Positions 1-8,750 of a stretch of DNA of 64,000 bases are shown here, one piece after another. Within the stretch, counting starts at the first letter, position 1; every line of letters starts with the position of its first letter. Source of the stretch: Staphylococcus pasteuri (GTDB taxonomy: Bacteria > Bacillota > Bacilli > Staphylococcales > Staphylococcaceae); contig NZ_RXWW01000033.1 in assembly GCF_003970495.1 (NCBI RefSeq), forward strand, positions 43,760-107,759, in the 5' to 3' direction. Made by a program: the position numbers and the translations under genes. The notes under the pieces were generated by a model. It made no database searches, was not told the origin of the DNA, and saw only the letters and a list, made by a program, of their open reading frames with translations.

Positions 1-1502
1 GAAAATTAACAGGTTTATTTGGAGCACCTGTATCAGATAGAGAAAATAGCATGACAGCTGGCCCACGTGGACCATTAATGATGCAAGATATATACTTTTT
101 AGAACAAATGTCTCACTTTGATCGTGAAGTTATTCCAGAAAGACGTATGCATGCAAAAGGATCAGGCGCATTTGGTACTTTTACTGTAACGAATGATATT
201 ACTAAATACACAAGTGCTAAAATCTTCTCAGAAGTAGGTAAACAAACTGAAATGTTCGCAAGATTTTCTACAGTTTCAGGAGAAAGAGGCGCAGCAGATG
301 CTGAACGTGATATTCGTGGATTTGCTTTAAAATTCTACACTGAAGAAGGTAACTGGGATCTAGTAGGGAACAATACACCTGTATTCTTCTTTAGAGATCC
401 TAAATTATTTGTAAGTTTAAACAGAGCAGTTAAAAGAGATCCTAGAACAAATATGAGAAGTGCACAAAATAACTGGGACTTTTGGACAGGATTACCTGAA
501 TCATTACATCAAGTTACAATTTTAATGTCTGATAGAGGTATTCCAAAAGATTTACGTCATATGCATGGTTTCGGTTCTCATACTTATTCAATGTATAACG
601 ATAAAGGCGAACGTGTATGGGTTAAATATCACTTCAGAAGTCAACAAGGTATTGAAAACTTATCTGATGATGAAGCGGCTAACATAATTGCTACAGATCG
701 TGATTCATCTCAACGTGATTTATTTAATGCCATTGAAAATGGAGACTATCCTAAATGGAAAATGTATATCCAAGTGATGACTGAAGAACAAGCTAAAAAT
801 CATAAAGATAATCCATTCGATTTAACTAAAGTTTGGTACCACGGCGATTATCCTTTAATCGAAGTTGGAGAATTTGAACTTAACCGTAATCCTAATAACT
901 ATTTCCAAGATGTAGAACAAGCTGCATTTGCGCCAACTAACATTGTACCTGGTTTAGACTTCTCGCCAGATAAAATGTTACAAGGACGTTTATTCTCTTA
1001 TGGAGATGCTCAACGCTATAGATTAGGCGTAAACCATTGGCAAATTCCTGTTAACCAACCTAAAGGTGTAGGCATTGAAAACTTATGTCCATTTAGTCGT
1101 GACGGTCAAATGCGTATCTTAGACGATAACCAAGGTGGTGGACCTCACTACTATCCAAATAATCAAGGCGTATATGATTCTCAACCAGAATTCAAAAAGC
1201 CTGCTTTCCCTGTAGACGGTGATGGTTATGAATATAATCAAAGACAAGATGATGATAATTACTTCGAACAACCTGGTAAATTATTTAGATTACAATCTGA
1301 TGAAGCGAAAGAGCGTATCTTTACAAATACAGCGAATGCTATGGATGGTGTAACTGAAGATGTGAAACGTCGTCATATCCGTCATTGTTATAAAGCTGAC
1401 CCTGATTATGGTAAAGGTGTAGCGAAAGCATTAGGCATTGATATAAATACAGTTGATTTAGAAGGCGAACAAGACGAAACTTACGAAAATTTTAATAAAT
1501 AA
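1..1502 (+). CDS. katA: Catalase (5' end cut by window edge)
   Basis: Haem catalase that breaks hydrogen peroxide into water and oxygen in the cytoplasm. The reading frame is open from base 3, upstream of the first internal ATG at 51. Those codons read [20 protein letters not shown], the usual catalase N-terminal arm, so the true start lies before the window and only a few residues are missing. Visible motifs include [20 protein letters not shown] with the catalytic His, the [10 protein letters not shown] distal-side segment, and the proximal haem segment [14 protein letters not shown] with its tyrosine ligand. About 500 residues are present, the normal size of a small-subunit clade 3 catalase. 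In staphylococci katA is controlled by PerR (family knowledge), but the promoter is outside the window. Confidence 0.97.
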   Translation, partial: KLTGLFGAPVSDRENSMTAGPRGPLMMQDIYFLEQMSHFDREVIPERRMHAKGSGAFGTFTVTNDITKYTSAKIFSEVGKQTEMFARFSTVSGERGAADAERDIRGFALKFYTEEGNWDLVGNNTPVFFFRDPKLFVSLNRAVKRDPRTNMRSAQNNWDFWTGLPESLHQVTILMSDRGIPKDLRHMHGFGSHTYSMYNDKGERVWVKYHFRSQQGIENLSDDEAANIIATDRDSSQRDLFNAIENGDYPKWKMYIQVMTEEQAKNHKDNPFDLTKVWYHGDYPLIEVGEFELNRNPNNYFQDVEQAAFAPTNIVPGLDFSPDKMLQGRLFSYGDAQRYRLGVNHWQIPVNQPKGVGIENLCPFSRDGQMRILDDNQGGGPHYYPNNQGVYDSQPEFKKPAFPVDGDGYEYNQRQDDDNYFEQPGKLFRLQSDEAKERIFTNTANAMDGVTEDVKRRHIRHCYKADPDYGKGVAKALGIDINTVDLEGEQDETYENFNK

Positions 1503-1504
1503 AA

Positions 1505-1540
1505 TTGAAGATTGCGCACAAAACAAATTTATGATAAAAT
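1505..1540 (+). promoter_or_regulatory. Putative rpmG promoter
   Basis: A -35-like TTGCGC at 1512-1517 is followed after 17 bp by a -10-like TAAAAT at 1535-1540. An alternative pairing is TTGAAG at 1505 with TATGAT at 1530, 19 bp apart. It is placed correctly for rpmG, with the Zur-like palindrome directly downstream over the expected transcription start. This is inference from motif match only. Confidence 0.45.
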
Positions 1541-1543
1541 TTT

Positions 1544-1564
1544 AAATCGTAAGTATTCCTAATT
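1544..1564 (+). promoter_or_regulatory. Zur-like operator upstream of rpmG
   Basis: A 21-bp imperfect palindrome. The left arm AAATCGTAAG matches 9 of 10 positions of the Bacillus-type Zur half site AAATCGTAAT; the right arm ATTCCTAATT matches 7 of 10. It lies between the putative promoter and the ribosome binding site of a zinc-free L33 gene, where zinc-responsive repression would make sense. A second copy precedes rpsN. Confidence 0.55.
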
Positions 1565-1580
1565 AGAAAGGGTGTTTAAC

Positions 1581-1730
1581 GTGCGCGTAAATATCACATT
1601 AGCATGCACAGAGTGTGGCGATCGTAACTATATCACTACAAAAAATAAAAGAAATAATCCTGAGCGTATTGAAATGAAAAAATACTGCCCTAGATTAAAT
1701 AAATATACGTTACATCGTGAAACTAAATAA
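1581..1730 (+). CDS. rpmG: 50S ribosomal protein L33, reduced-cysteine type
   Basis: A 49-residue protein beginning [17 protein letters not shown], a clear L33 of the large ribosomal subunit. It starts with GTG at 1581, behind an AAAGGGTG ribosome binding site at 1567-1574. The first CxxC pair (CTEC) is present, but the second is reduced to a single Cys in YCPRLNKYT, so the four-cysteine zinc knuckle is incomplete. This is typical of alternative L33 paralogues made when zinc is scarce. It stands alone between katA and rpsN and is closed by its own terminator. The Zur-like box just upstream suggests zinc-dependent repression (inference). The start codon and family assignment are secure. Confidence 0.93.
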
Positions 1731-1765
1731 ATCTTATCTTTCAAATACGACAATTTGAAATGGCT

Positions 1766-1803
1766 TAAGGGACCTTTTTCTTTAGGAAAAGGTCTCTTTT
1801 TTT
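1766..1803 (+). terminator. Rho-independent terminator after rpmG
   Basis: A hairpin with arms AGGGACCTTTTTC and GGAAAAGGTCTCT around a TTTA loop, followed by a run of T. It separates rpmG from rpsN, so the two are independent transcription units. Confidence 0.85.
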
Positions 1804-1886
1804 ACGAGTAAATGTCATTTTTAAACAGAAATATGTTTGTTATAGAACTTTTAGATTTGCAAATTGAGATAATCGTGTTAATATAT

Positions 1887-1907
1887 AAAACGAAATTATT
1901 ACGATTT
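1887..1907 (+). promoter_or_regulatory. Zur-like operator upstream of rpsN
   Basis: A 21-bp palindrome: left arm AAAACGAAAT, one central T, right arm ATTACGATTT. The right arm is a perfect Bacillus-type Zur half site and the left arm matches 8 of 10. It ends 21 bp before the rpsN ATG and immediately precedes the ribosome binding site. Confidence 0.65.
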
Positions 1908-1928
1908 ATAAAAAGAGAGGTAATGGAA

Positions 1929-2198
1929 ATGGCTAAAAAATCTAAGATTGCAAAAGAACAAAAAAGACAAGAACTAGTAGATAAATATTTTGAATTAAGA
2001 AAAGAATTGAAAGCTAAAGGTGATTATGAAGCATTAAAAAAATTACCACGTGATTCTTCACCAACACGTTTAACTCGCAGATGTAAAGTGACAGGAAGAC
2101 CAAGAGGCGTATTACGTAAATTTGAAATGTCACGAATTGCTTTTAGAGAACACGCACATAAAGGTCAAATACCAGGTGTTAAAAAATCTAGTTGGTAA
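1929..2198 (+). CDS. rpsN: 30S ribosomal protein S14, zinc-independent type
   Basis: An 89-residue S14 starting [14 protein letters not shown]. An upstream in-frame ATG at 1812 was rejected because a good ribosome binding site (AGAGAGG, 1914-1920) sits before the ATG at 1929 and the S14 family begins here. It is the long cysteine-poor form: the usual CxxC..CxxC zinc site is replaced by [25 protein letters not shown]. Bacteria that carry both forms use this one when zinc is limiting (known for Bacillus). The Zur-like palindrome just upstream fits that role. No obvious terminator follows before the guaC leader. Confidence 0.95.
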   Translation: MAKKSKIAKEQKRQELVDKYFELRKELKAKGDYEALKKLPRDSSPTRLTRRCKVTGRPRGVLRKFEMSRIAFREHAHKGQIPGVKKSSW

Positions 2199-2250
2199 AA
2201 CTAGTCCTAAAGTCCATTTACAAGAACAATAAAACAATGTACAGTTAATA

Positions 2251-2318
2251 AGGATAATGAATTTCTGAATAAAACAACTGATAAAACTATGATTATTCGG
2301 ATTTTAGCTATTTATCCT
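2251..2318 (+). promoter_or_regulatory. Nested hairpin in the guaC leader (possible RNA element)
   Basis: Outer arms AGGATAA (2251-2257) and TTATCCT (2312-2318) are exact complements. Inside them, CTGAATAA (2265-2272) pairs with TTATTCGG (2293-2300) with a single G-U. The element ends 15 bp before the guaC ribosome binding site. It does not show the conserved core of the purine riboswitch. Its function is unknown; it may be a leader control element or chance pairing in AT-rich DNA. Confidence 0.35.
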
Positions 2319-2355
2319 AATATTATTGTTTTTAAAAAGGGGCTATTTAATTAAT

Positions 2356-3333
2356 ATGAAAATATTTGATTATGAAGACATACAACTAATACCAAACAAA
2401 TGTATTGTTGAAAGTAGATCAGAATGCGATACATCGATAAAATTTGGTCCTCGTACCTTTAAACTTCCAGTAGTACCAGCTAATATGCAAACAGTAATGA
2501 ATGAAGAATTAGCTCAATGGTTTGCTGAAAATGATTATTTTTATATCATGCACCGTTTTAATGAAGCAGCTAGAATTCCGTTTATCAATAAAATGCAACA
2601 AAATAATCTATTTGCATCCATATCAGTTGGCGTAAAGAAATCAGAATTTGACTTTATTGAGCAATTATCAAATGAAAATTTAACACCCGAGTATATTACT
2701 ATTGATATCGCTCATGGTCATTCAGATTCGGTAATTAATATGATTAAACACATCAAAACGAACCTACCTAATTCTTTTGTTATAGCAGGAAACGTAGGAA
2801 CACCTGAAGGCGTAAGAGAATTAGAAAATGCTGGTGCTGATGCTACAAAAGTTGGTATCGGTCCGGGACGTGTATGTATTACAAAAATAAAAACTGGATT
2901 TGGTACAGGTGGTTGGCAATTATCTGCACTTAATTTATGTAGTAAAGCAGCTAGAAAACCTATCATAGCAGATGGCGGATTACGTACACACGGTGATATC
3001 GCTAAGTCTATTCGATTTGGTGCTTCTATGGTAATGATAGGATCACTATTTGCAGCACATGAAGAATCTCCTGGAGAAACTGTTGAATTAGAAGGTAAGC
3101 GATATAAAGAATATTTTGGTAGTGCGTCAGAATTCCAAAAAGGTGAACATAAAAATGTTGAAGGTAAAAAAATGTTTGTTGAACATAAAGGTTCATTAAA
3201 AGACACTTTAAAAGAGATGCAACAAGATTTACAAAGTTCTATTTCTTATGCAGGTGGCAAAGATTTGAAATCTCTTCGAACAGTGGATTATGTCATTGTT
3301 AGAAATTCAATTTTTAATGGGGATAGAGATTAA
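2356..3333 (+). CDS. guaC: GMP reductase
   Basis: Reduces GMP to IMP with NADPH and release of ammonia, returning guanine nucleotides to the purine pool. The 325-residue protein starts at the ATG of [14 protein letters not shown], behind AAAAAGGGG at 2333-2341; the longer upstream frame has no good ribosome site. IMP dehydrogenase/GMP reductase family features include the barrel segment [11 protein letters not shown], the flexible catalytic loop [17 protein letters not shown] with the active-site cysteine, and the phosphate-binding [27 protein letters not shown]. No CBS domains are present, which separates it from GuaB. It stands alone, preceded by a structured leader. Confidence 0.96.
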   Translation: MKIFDYEDIQLIPNKCIVESRSECDTSIKFGPRTFKLPVVPANMQTVMNEELAQWFAENDYFYIMHRFNEAARIPFINKMQQNNLFASISVGVKKSEFDFIEQLSNENLTPEYITIDIAHGHSDSVINMIKHIKTNLPNSFVIAGNVGTPEGVRELENAGADATKVGIGPGRVCITKIKTGFGTGGWQLSALNLCSKAARKPIIADGGLRTHGDIAKSIRFGASMVMIGSLFAAHEESPGETVELEGKRYKEYFGSASEFQKGEHKNVEGKKMFVEHKGSLKDTLKEMQQDLQSSISYAGGKDLKSLRTVDYVIVRNSIFNGDRD

Positions 3334-3346
3334 TATCATACGGTAG

Positions 3347-4371
3347 GTGGCTAAAATTAAAAGATTTCTAGTATTTTTTATATTCTTCTTGTGTCTCGTT
3401 ATTTTCTTACCATTAAATGAGTTCAAATTTACAGAGCATTTACAACAAGAAGTTAGAGAGCAAGTTGATCAATGGGCATATGGTAATTCAAATGAAGAAG
3501 ACTTAAGCTTAGATGTTCCTGACAAACAAGAATTTGCGATTAATAATATTCAAATGAATATGACAAAAAAAGACGTTGAGGATAAATTAGGTAAAGAAAA
3601 ACGCATAACTTCCAATGAATACGGTACACATTGGTATACGTATTATGATAATGATTATAATCAATTCATAATGATTAGTTATATTAAAAATCGTGTCAAT
3701 GGCATGTATACGAATCAAAATTTAATATCTTCACAGTCTAAAATTAAATATGCTACACCTAAAAAGGCAGTTCGAGATCGTTTAGGTAAACCTATAGAAG
3801 AAATAAGTAAAGGTAACAAACGTTTTGAAGTTAAAAATGACGAGTACGATATTTTCCATAAAAATCACATTTACACAACAGTATTTTACGATAAACATGA
3901 AAAAAATGGCGTAACAGCTTTATATCAAGTGAGTGAAGCTATGGAAAATAGATTACAAGAACAATATGGTGCACCTTCCAAATCATTAGAAAAGAGTTTT
4001 GAATTACAAAATTTTGACATCGTAAATGCTGAACGTAAACAACATCAATTACCAACTTTAAAATATTCAGCTTCAGTTTCTAATACTGCTAGAAAGCATA
4101 GTCAAGATATGGCGGACAATAACTACTTTGATCATACAGATTTAAAAGGAAAATCACCTTTTGATCGTTTGAAAGATGATCATCATGATTTTAGTTCTGC
4201 TGGTGAAAATTTAGCGTATGACAACAAAGTAGTATATTTGCACATGAAGGATTAATGAATTCATTAGGTCATCGAAAAAATATTTTAAATGATAGCTTTT
4301 CTACTTTAGGCGTAGGTGTTGATTTTAATGATCGTCGACAACCGTATTGGACAGAAAATTATACTGGTTAA
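3347..4371 (+). pseudogene. CAP-domain (SCP/PR-1-like) secreted protein, frameshifted
   Basis: Begins with GTG at 3347. Residues 8-24 form a hydrophobic export or anchor segment. A CAP-associated N-terminal region follows (about 60-205), then a CAP domain from about residue 225 (VNAERKQHQLPTLKYSASVS, HSQDMADNNYFDHTD). In frame 1 the protein stops at 4255 after 302 residues. The family's missing end, reading AHEGLMNSLGHRKNILND through WTENYTG, continues in another frame from about 4240 to a stop at 4371. Losing one base near the T run in TATTTGCAC explains this. The intact protein would have about 341 residues. It may be a recent pseudogene or a sequencing error. CAP proteins of this type are secreted; no activity is assigned here. 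Confidence 0.8.
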
Positions 4372-4425
4372 TCGTTTAGAGTTAATCATCTTTGGGTAAT
4401 AATTAGTTGTAAGGAAGTAGATAGA

Positions 4426-4509
4426 ATGTCAACTAAATCAAAACAACAACCTGATATCTTAGATAAAGTAAAAGAAGTTTTAAAAAAGAATCAAAATAAA
4501 AAGGATTAG
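4426..4509 (+). CDS. Small lysine-rich ORF of 27 residues
   Basis: ATG at 4426 with an AAGGAAG ribosome site (4411-4417) opens MSTKSKQQPDILDKVKEVLKKNQNKKD and stops with TAG at 4507-4509. The middle, DILDKVKEVLKK, could form an amphipathic helix. The stop codon lies inside the left arm of the terminator that follows, which supports a real gene end. I do not recognise a family. It may be a stand-alone small protein or the tail of the transcript for the CAP gene. Confidence 0.5.
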   Translation: MSTKSKQQPDILDKVKEVLKKNQNKKD

Positions 4510-4531
4510 GCAATCGCCTAATCCTTTTATT
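4501..4531. terminator. Bidirectional terminator between the CAP gene/small ORF and lexA
   Basis: Perfect 11-bp stem AAGGATTAGGC / GCCTAATCCTT around an AATC loop, with T-rich sequence on the plus side and A-rich sequence on the other. It lies between convergent genes. Confidence 0.85.
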
Positions 4532-4562
4532 ATTTATAGGGGGTTATGAGCATAAAATATGA

Positions 4563-5186
4563 TTACATTTCTCTATATAAACCGATAACTTTACCAACTA
4601 CTATGACATTGTCTAAATAAATTGGATCCATTGTGCTATTTTCAGGTTGCAATCTATAACGATTTTTTTCTTTGTAGAATCGTTTAACTGTAGCCTCATC
4701 ATCTTCTGTCATAGCAACAATAATATCTCCATTTTCAGCAATTGTTTGACTACGAACAATTACTTTATCTCCATCTAGAATACCTGCTTCAATCATACTA
4801 TCACCTACAACATTTAATATGAAAATATCACTGTTATGTGTAGATGTTAAATGTTCGGGTAGTGGGAAATACTCTTCAATATTTTCGACTGCTGTAATTG
4901 GAATTCCGGCCGTTACTTTACCTATAACAGGAACGTGAATCGTTTCTTCCATATTAATATTGTCGCCTAATTGTTCGCTAACAATTTCAATTGCTCTTGG
5001 TTTAGTAGGGTCTCGTCTAATGTAACCTTTTTCTTCTAATCTTGATAAATGACCATGAACAGTCGAACTCGAAGCTAATCCTACAGCCTCTCCGATTTCT
5101 CGAACACTCGGTGGATACCCTTTTGATTGAACAATATGTTTAATGTAATCATATATTTCACTTTGTCTTTTCGTTAACTCTCTCAT
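4563..5186 (-). CDS. lexA: LexA, SOS repressor
   Basis: Represses DNA-damage genes and is inactivated when RecA filaments trigger self-cleavage. The 207 residues are the normal staphylococcal length. The winged helix (1-70) contains the recognition segment [20 protein letters not shown]. The cleavage bond is Ala93-Gly94 in VTAGIP; the catalytic Ser130 (GDSM) and Lys168 (TVKRF) are present. The gene is divergent from sosA and shares a 143-bp control region holding three LexA boxes, one overlapping its own -35, so it is self-regulated. The start ATG is followed by [15 protein letters not shown] as in the family. Confidence 0.98.
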   Translation of the reverse strand: MRELTKRQSEIYDYIKHIVQSKGYPPSVREIGEAVGLASSSTVHGHLSRLEEKGYIRRDPTKPRAIEIVSEQLGDNINMEETIHVPVIGKVTAGIPITAVENIEEYFPLPEHLTSTHNSDIFILNVVGDSMIEAGILDGDKVIVRSQTIAENGDIIVAMTEDDEATVKRFYKEKNRYRLQPENSTMDPIYLDNVIVVGKVIGLYREM

Positions 5187-5217
5187 ATATAGGCACTCCC
5201 TAATTTTATTTGATTAT

Positions 5218-5257
5218 ATTATAGCATCTACATAAACAAAAAACAAACGTTTGTTCG
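5218..5257 (-). promoter_or_regulatory. lexA promoter with LexA box
   Basis: On the minus strand a -35 TTGTTT (5246-5241) and a -10 TATAAT (5223-5218) are 17 bp apart. The LexA box, reading CGAACAAACGTTTG on the minus strand (5257-5244), overlaps the -35, giving autorepression. Confidence 0.8.
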
Positions 5258-5265
5258 TTAAAGTG

Positions 5266-5294
5266 TTGACATGGAACATCTGTTCTGTTAAATT
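5266..5294 (+). promoter_or_regulatory. sosA promoter with LexA box in the spacer
   Basis: TTGACA at 5266-5271 and TTAAAT/TAAATT at 5288-5294 form a good promoter. The LexA box GGAACATCTGTTCT (5273-5286) fills the spacer, so bound LexA would block polymerase. Confidence 0.8.
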
Positions 5295-5301
5295 AATAAT
5301 A

Positions 5302-5315
5302 CAAACAAACGTTCT
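5302..5315 (+). promoter_or_regulatory. Third LexA box, next to the sosA ribosome site
   Basis: CAAACAAACGTTCT matches the CGAAC-N4-GTTCG consensus except at the two outer positions and one inner one. It lies just before AGGAG (5316-5320). Confidence 0.7.
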
Positions 5316-5329
5316 AGGAGTGAGATGCA

Positions 5330-5563
5330 ATGTTAACAAAACAAACAAAAACATTTTTAACTTATATATCAGTATTTTTAATATCTTGTCTTATTTTTCT
5401 AGTATTTTTCTTAAGCGTTAACCAAAATGAGCATTCAGAACAAACGTACGAAATGACAGACCATGAAATACATCAAAACGTTAATCATAATACTAATCAA
5501 TCTTTAAATAAACAAGATGATAGCGAACAAAATTCAGGATCAGTGTTCGCATCAATTAACTAA
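5330..5563 (+). CDS. sosA: SosA, SOS-induced division inhibitor
   Basis: A 77-residue membrane protein divergent from lexA, in the position and of the size of staphylococcal SosA (the counterpart of Bacillus YneA). SosA delays cell division during DNA damage (known for S. aureus). One membrane segment at about residues 9-29 (FLTYISVFLISCLIFLVFFL) is followed by an extracellular, Asn/His/Gln-rich tail. The C-terminus SGSVFASIN is the region implicated in turnover of the protein in S. aureus. The start ATG has AGGAG 9 bp upstream. Two LexA boxes lie in and just after its promoter. A strong terminator follows, so it is transcribed alone. Confidence 0.92.
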   Translation: MLTKQTKTFLTYISVFLISCLIFLVFFLSVNQNEHSEQTYEMTDHEIHQNVNHNTNQSLNKQDDSEQNSGSVFASIN

Positions 5564-5585
5564 TATCACATTTAATAGTTTATGT

Positions 5586-5617
5586 GAGCGTAACGATTTG
5601 GTTACGCTCCTTTTTTT
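5586..5617 (+). terminator. Terminator after sosA
   Basis: Perfect 9-bp stem GAGCGTAAC / GTTACGCTC with loop GATTTG, then C and seven T. Confidence 0.92.
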
Positions 5618-5741
5618 GTTATATTTTACAAAAGGTATATACACAGAATAAATCCATTTTACTTATTGAAATAATATGTAGTAGGTTATTTTCTAACAAA
5701 TTATCAATTTAAACGATTAACAAACGAAAGTAGGAGCTAAA

Positions 5742-5975
5742 ATGTCTAATAATTTAAATATTGATAGAATTAATGAATTAGCTAAAAAGAAAAAAGAAAA
5801 AGGTTTGACCAATGAAGAAGCAAAAGAACAATCTAAATTAAGAAAACAGTATCTTGATTCATTTAGAAAAGGGTTCAAACAACAACTTAAAAGTACTAAG
5901 GTCATTGATCCTGAGGGAAATGATGTTACTCCTGAGAAATTAAAACAAATTCAACGACAAAATAAAGAAAAATAG
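5742..5975 (+). CDS. DUF896 (YnzC/UPF0291) small protein
   Basis: 77 residues, matching the UPF0291 family in length and motifs: IDRINELAKKKKEKGLTNEEAKEQSKLRKQYLDSFRKGFKQQL, a two-helix hairpin. The ribosome site GTAGGAGC precedes the ATG at 5742. In Bacillus subtilis the homologue ynzC sits in the lexA-yneA region, so the neighbourhood lexA-sosA-ynzC is conserved even though no yneB recombinase is present. Its biochemical role is unknown. The terminator after sosA suggests it has its own promoter. Confidence 0.9.
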   Translation: MSNNLNIDRINELAKKKKEKGLTNEEAKEQSKLRKQYLDSFRKGFKQQLKSTKVIDPEGNDVTPEKLKQIQRQNKEK

Positions 5976-6108
5976 AATGCTAATTACTGAATTTTAAATA
6001 TAGATTAATATGGAAAATTAAAAATTTTTCAGATTTTTCTTTATGAATTTATATTAAAATAAGTTATAATTGGCATTAAGTATTATTATTAGAAGGGAAG
6101 AATATATA

Positions 6109-8097
6109 ATGTTCAATAAAGAAGATCAATTAGCAATCGATACAATTCGTGCATTAAGTATCGATACAATAGAAAAGGCCAATTCAGGTCACCCAGGTTT
6201 ACCAATGGGAGCAGCACCAATGGCTTACACACTATGGACAAGACACCTAAATTTCAACCCACAATCTAAAGACTATTTCAATAGAGACAGATTTGTATTA
6301 TCTGCAGGTCATGGTTCTGCTTTATTATATAGTTTATTACACGTTTCTGGTAGTTTAGAAATGGATGAACTAAAACAATTTAGACAATGGGATTCTAAAA
6401 CTCCAGGTCACCCTGAATTCAGACACACTGATGGTGTAGAAGTGACAACAGGACCTCTTGGTCAAGGATTTGCAATGTCAGTCGGAATGGCTTTAGCTGA
6501 AAGTCATTTAGCTGGTAAATTTAACAAAGATAACTATAATGTTGTAGATCATTATACTTATGTTCTAGCTTCTGATGGGGATTTAATGGAAGGTATTTCT
6601 CATGAGGCTGCATCATTTGCAGGTCATAATCAATTAGATAAATTAATCGTATTATATGATTCAAATGATATTTCATTAGATGGAGATTTAGATAAAGCAT
6701 TCTCTGAAAATACTAAATCTCGTTTCGAATCATATGGTTGGAACTACATTTTTGTTAAAGATGGTAATGATTTAGAAGAAATTGATAATGCAATTAATAA
6801 AGCTAAATCTCAGCAAGGTCCAACAATCATTGAAGTTAAAACTGTAATTGGTTATGGCGCGCCTAATAAATCAGGTACAAATGGCGTTCATGGTGCTCCT
6901 CTAGGCGACGAAGAACGTAAATTAACTTTAGAAGCTTATGGATTAGACCCTGAAAAGAGATTTAATGTACCACAAGAAGTTTACGACATTTTCAATTCAA
7001 CAATGTTAAAACGTGCTAATGAAAATGAAGAAAATTGGAAAAATAAAGTTGAAGAGTATAGTAAAGCTTATCCTGAATTAGCGGAAGAATTTAAATTAGC
7101 TGTAAGTGGTAAATTACCTCAAGATTACAGAGAAGCTTTACCTAAATTTGATGCAGATCATAATGCAGCTTCACGTGCAGATTCTGGTGAAGTTATTCAA
7201 GCGTTAAGTAAACATGTACCTTCATTCTTTGGTGGTTCAGCTGACTTAGCTGGTTCAAATAAATCAAATGTTAAAGAAGCTAAAGATTATGATAAAAATA
7301 ATCGTGACGGTAAAAACATTTGGTTTGGTGTTCGTGAATTTGGAATGGGCGCTGCTGTTAATGGTATGGCTGCACATGGAGGTTTACATCCATATGGTGC
7401 AACATTCTTCGTATTCAGTGACTACCTAAAACCAGCTTTACGTTTATCTGCAATTATGGGATTAAATTCAACATTTGTATTTACACACGATTCAATCGCA
7501 GTTGGTGAAGATGGTCCAACACACGAACCAATTGAACAATTAGCTGGATTACGTGCAATTCCAAATATGAATGTGATTCGTCCTGCTGACGGTAATGAAA
7601 CTAGAGTGGCTTGGGAAGTTGCATTAGAATCAGAAGGCACTCCAACATCATTATTACTTACACGTCAAAATTTACCTACTTTAGATGTTTCTGAAGAAAC
7701 TGTTGAAGAAGGTGTACGTAAAGGTGCATATATTGTATATGAATCTAAAGAAACTCCAGAATACCTATTATTAGCAACTGGTTCTGAAGTAAGCTTAGCA
7801 GTAGAGGCTGCAAAAGACTTAGATGCTCAAGGTAAAGGTGTTAGAGTTGTTTCTATGCCAAACTGGTTCGCTTTCGAACAACAATCTGAAGAATATAAAG
7901 AGTCTGTTATTCCTTCAAATATTACTAAACGTGTTGCTATTGAAATGGCTTCACCACTTGGTTGGCATAAATATGTTGGAACACAAGGTAAAGTTATTGG
8001 TATAGATAGCTTCGGTGCAAGTGCTCCTGGCGATTTAGTAGTTGAAAAATATGGATTTACTAAAGAAAATGTTTTAAACCAAATTCGTGAATTTTAG
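6109..8097 (+). CDS. tkt: Transketolase
   Basis: Thiamine-diphosphate enzyme of the non-oxidative pentose phosphate pathway, moving two-carbon ketol units between sugar phosphates. The start chosen is [17 protein letters not shown] with AGAAGGGAAG upstream; the longer frame from 6070 adds 13 residues unlike the family. The length of 662 residues is standard. Visible are the substrate and cofactor His28 in [10 protein letters not shown], the TPP/Mg segment [19 protein letters not shown] ... DSNDIS, the pyrimidine domain (about 355-525) with [13 protein letters not shown], and the TPP-activating Glu region. A single-gene unit closed by a terminator. Confidence 0.97.
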   Translation: MFNKEDQLAIDTIRALSIDTIEKANSGHPGLPMGAAPMAYTLWTRHLNFNPQSKDYFNRDRFVLSAGHGSALLYSLLHVSGSLEMDELKQFRQWDSKTPGHPEFRHTDGVEVTTGPLGQGFAMSVGMALAESHLAGKFNKDNYNVVDHYTYVLASDGDLMEGISHEAASFAGHNQLDKLIVLYDSNDISLDGDLDKAFSENTKSRFESYGWNYIFVKDGNDLEEIDNAINKAKSQQGPTIIEVKTVIGYGAPNKSGTNGVHGAPLGDEERKLTLEAYGLDPEKRFNVPQEVYDIFNSTMLKRANENEENWKNKVEEYSKAYPELAEEFKLAVSGKLPQDYREALPKFDADHNAASRADSGEVIQALSKHVPSFFGGSADLAGSNKSNVKEAKDYDKNNRDGKNIWFGVREFGMGAAVNGMAAHGGLHPYGATFFVFSDYLKPALRLSAIMGLNSTFVFTHDSIAVGEDGPTHEPIEQLAGLRAIPNMNVIRPADGNETRVAWEVALESEGTPTSLLLTRQNLPTLDVSEETVEEGVRKGAYIVYESKETPEYLLLATGSEVSLAVEAAKDLDAQGKGVRVVSMPNWFAFEQQSEEYKESVIPSNITKRVAIEMASPLGWHKYVGTQGKVIGIDSFGASAPGDLVVEKYGFTKENVLNQIREF

Positions 8098-8121
8098 TTA
8101 ATCAATAATTTAAACTCAAAT

Positions 8122-8159
8122 AAACTGCTAGTTAAGCTTATGCGAAACTAGCAGTTTTT
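8122..8159 (+). terminator. Terminator after tkt
   Basis: Perfect 12-bp stem AAACTGCTAGTT / AACTAGCAGTTT with a 12-base loop and a T run. Confidence 0.9.
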
Positions 8160-8310
8160 AAATGTTAACTTTAATATTCAAAAGTACATTTAATATATAT
8201 TGAAAATTTGTTATTATTTTTGATGTGCGTTATTTTAAGATACAAATTTGTCTTGAAATAAATATTTGAATCTAGTAAAATTCATTAGGATAAAGAAAGT
8301 GGGTGAAACA

Positions 8311-8553
8311 ATGGCAATTTGGTTAGCAATTATTTTAATTATAATAGCATTAATCGCAGGTTTAGCTGGTGGTTTCTTCTTAGCAAGAAAATATATGATG
8401 GATTATTTGAAAAAAAACCCACCTATTAATGAAGAAATGCTACGTATGATGATGATGCAAATGGGTCAAAAACCTTCTCAAAAGAAAATCAATCAAATGA
8501 TGACTATGATGAACAAAAATATGGACCAAGGCATGAAAGGTCAAAAGAAATAA
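8311..8553 (+). CDS. UPF0154/YneF-like small membrane protein
   Basis: 80 residues starting [21 protein letters not shown]. The start was chosen because AAAGTGGGTG lies upstream and the UPF0154 family begins with this membrane helix; the longer frame from 8266 was rejected. After the single membrane segment (3-24) comes the family motif [43 protein letters not shown], rich in methionine. Bacillus yneF also follows tkt, so gene order is conserved. No function is known. A strong terminator follows. Confidence 0.9.
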   Translation: MAIWLAIILIIIALIAGLAGGFFLARKYMMDYLKKNPPINEEMLRMMMMQMGQKPSQKKINQMMTMMNKNMDQGMKGQKK

Positions 8554-8567
8554 GATAAATATTAGTG

Positions 8568-8608
8568 GGGATTAAGTCAATGTTAACGTTGATTTAATCC
8601 CTTTTTTT
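8568..8608 (+). terminator. Terminator after the yneF-like gene
   Basis: 13-bp stem GGGATTAAGTCAA / TTGATTTAATCCC with one G-U pair, then seven T. Confidence 0.9.
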
Positions 8609-8750
8609 ATGGAGAATGAGAAAACAAGTTAATTTATAAAATAGCTAGAATTTATTAATTTAAAAACTATGAAAATGACTTGATTTAATGATATACTAAC
8701 ACGTGATTAAAAAGAGTATTAAAGTTTAGAATATATGAGAAGGTGTAAGC

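Noticed and set aside
2718-3206. 162-codon open frame antisense to guaC
   Set aside because: It mirrors the conserved guaC coding sequence, has no ribosome site, and encodes a low-complexity Ser/Pro-rich product typical of an antisense shadow. Similar antisense frames over parC, trpB, acnA and pst genes were dropped for the same reason.
4225-4371. Programmed frameshift in the CAP gene
   Set aside because: No slippery heptamer followed by a stable hairpin was seen, and no reason for recoding is known in this family; simple base loss or sequence error is more likely.
5717-5905. Minus-strand 62-codon frame over the DUF896 gene
   Set aside because: Cys/Leu/Phe-rich antisense product with no ribosome site; the plus-strand frame matches a known family.
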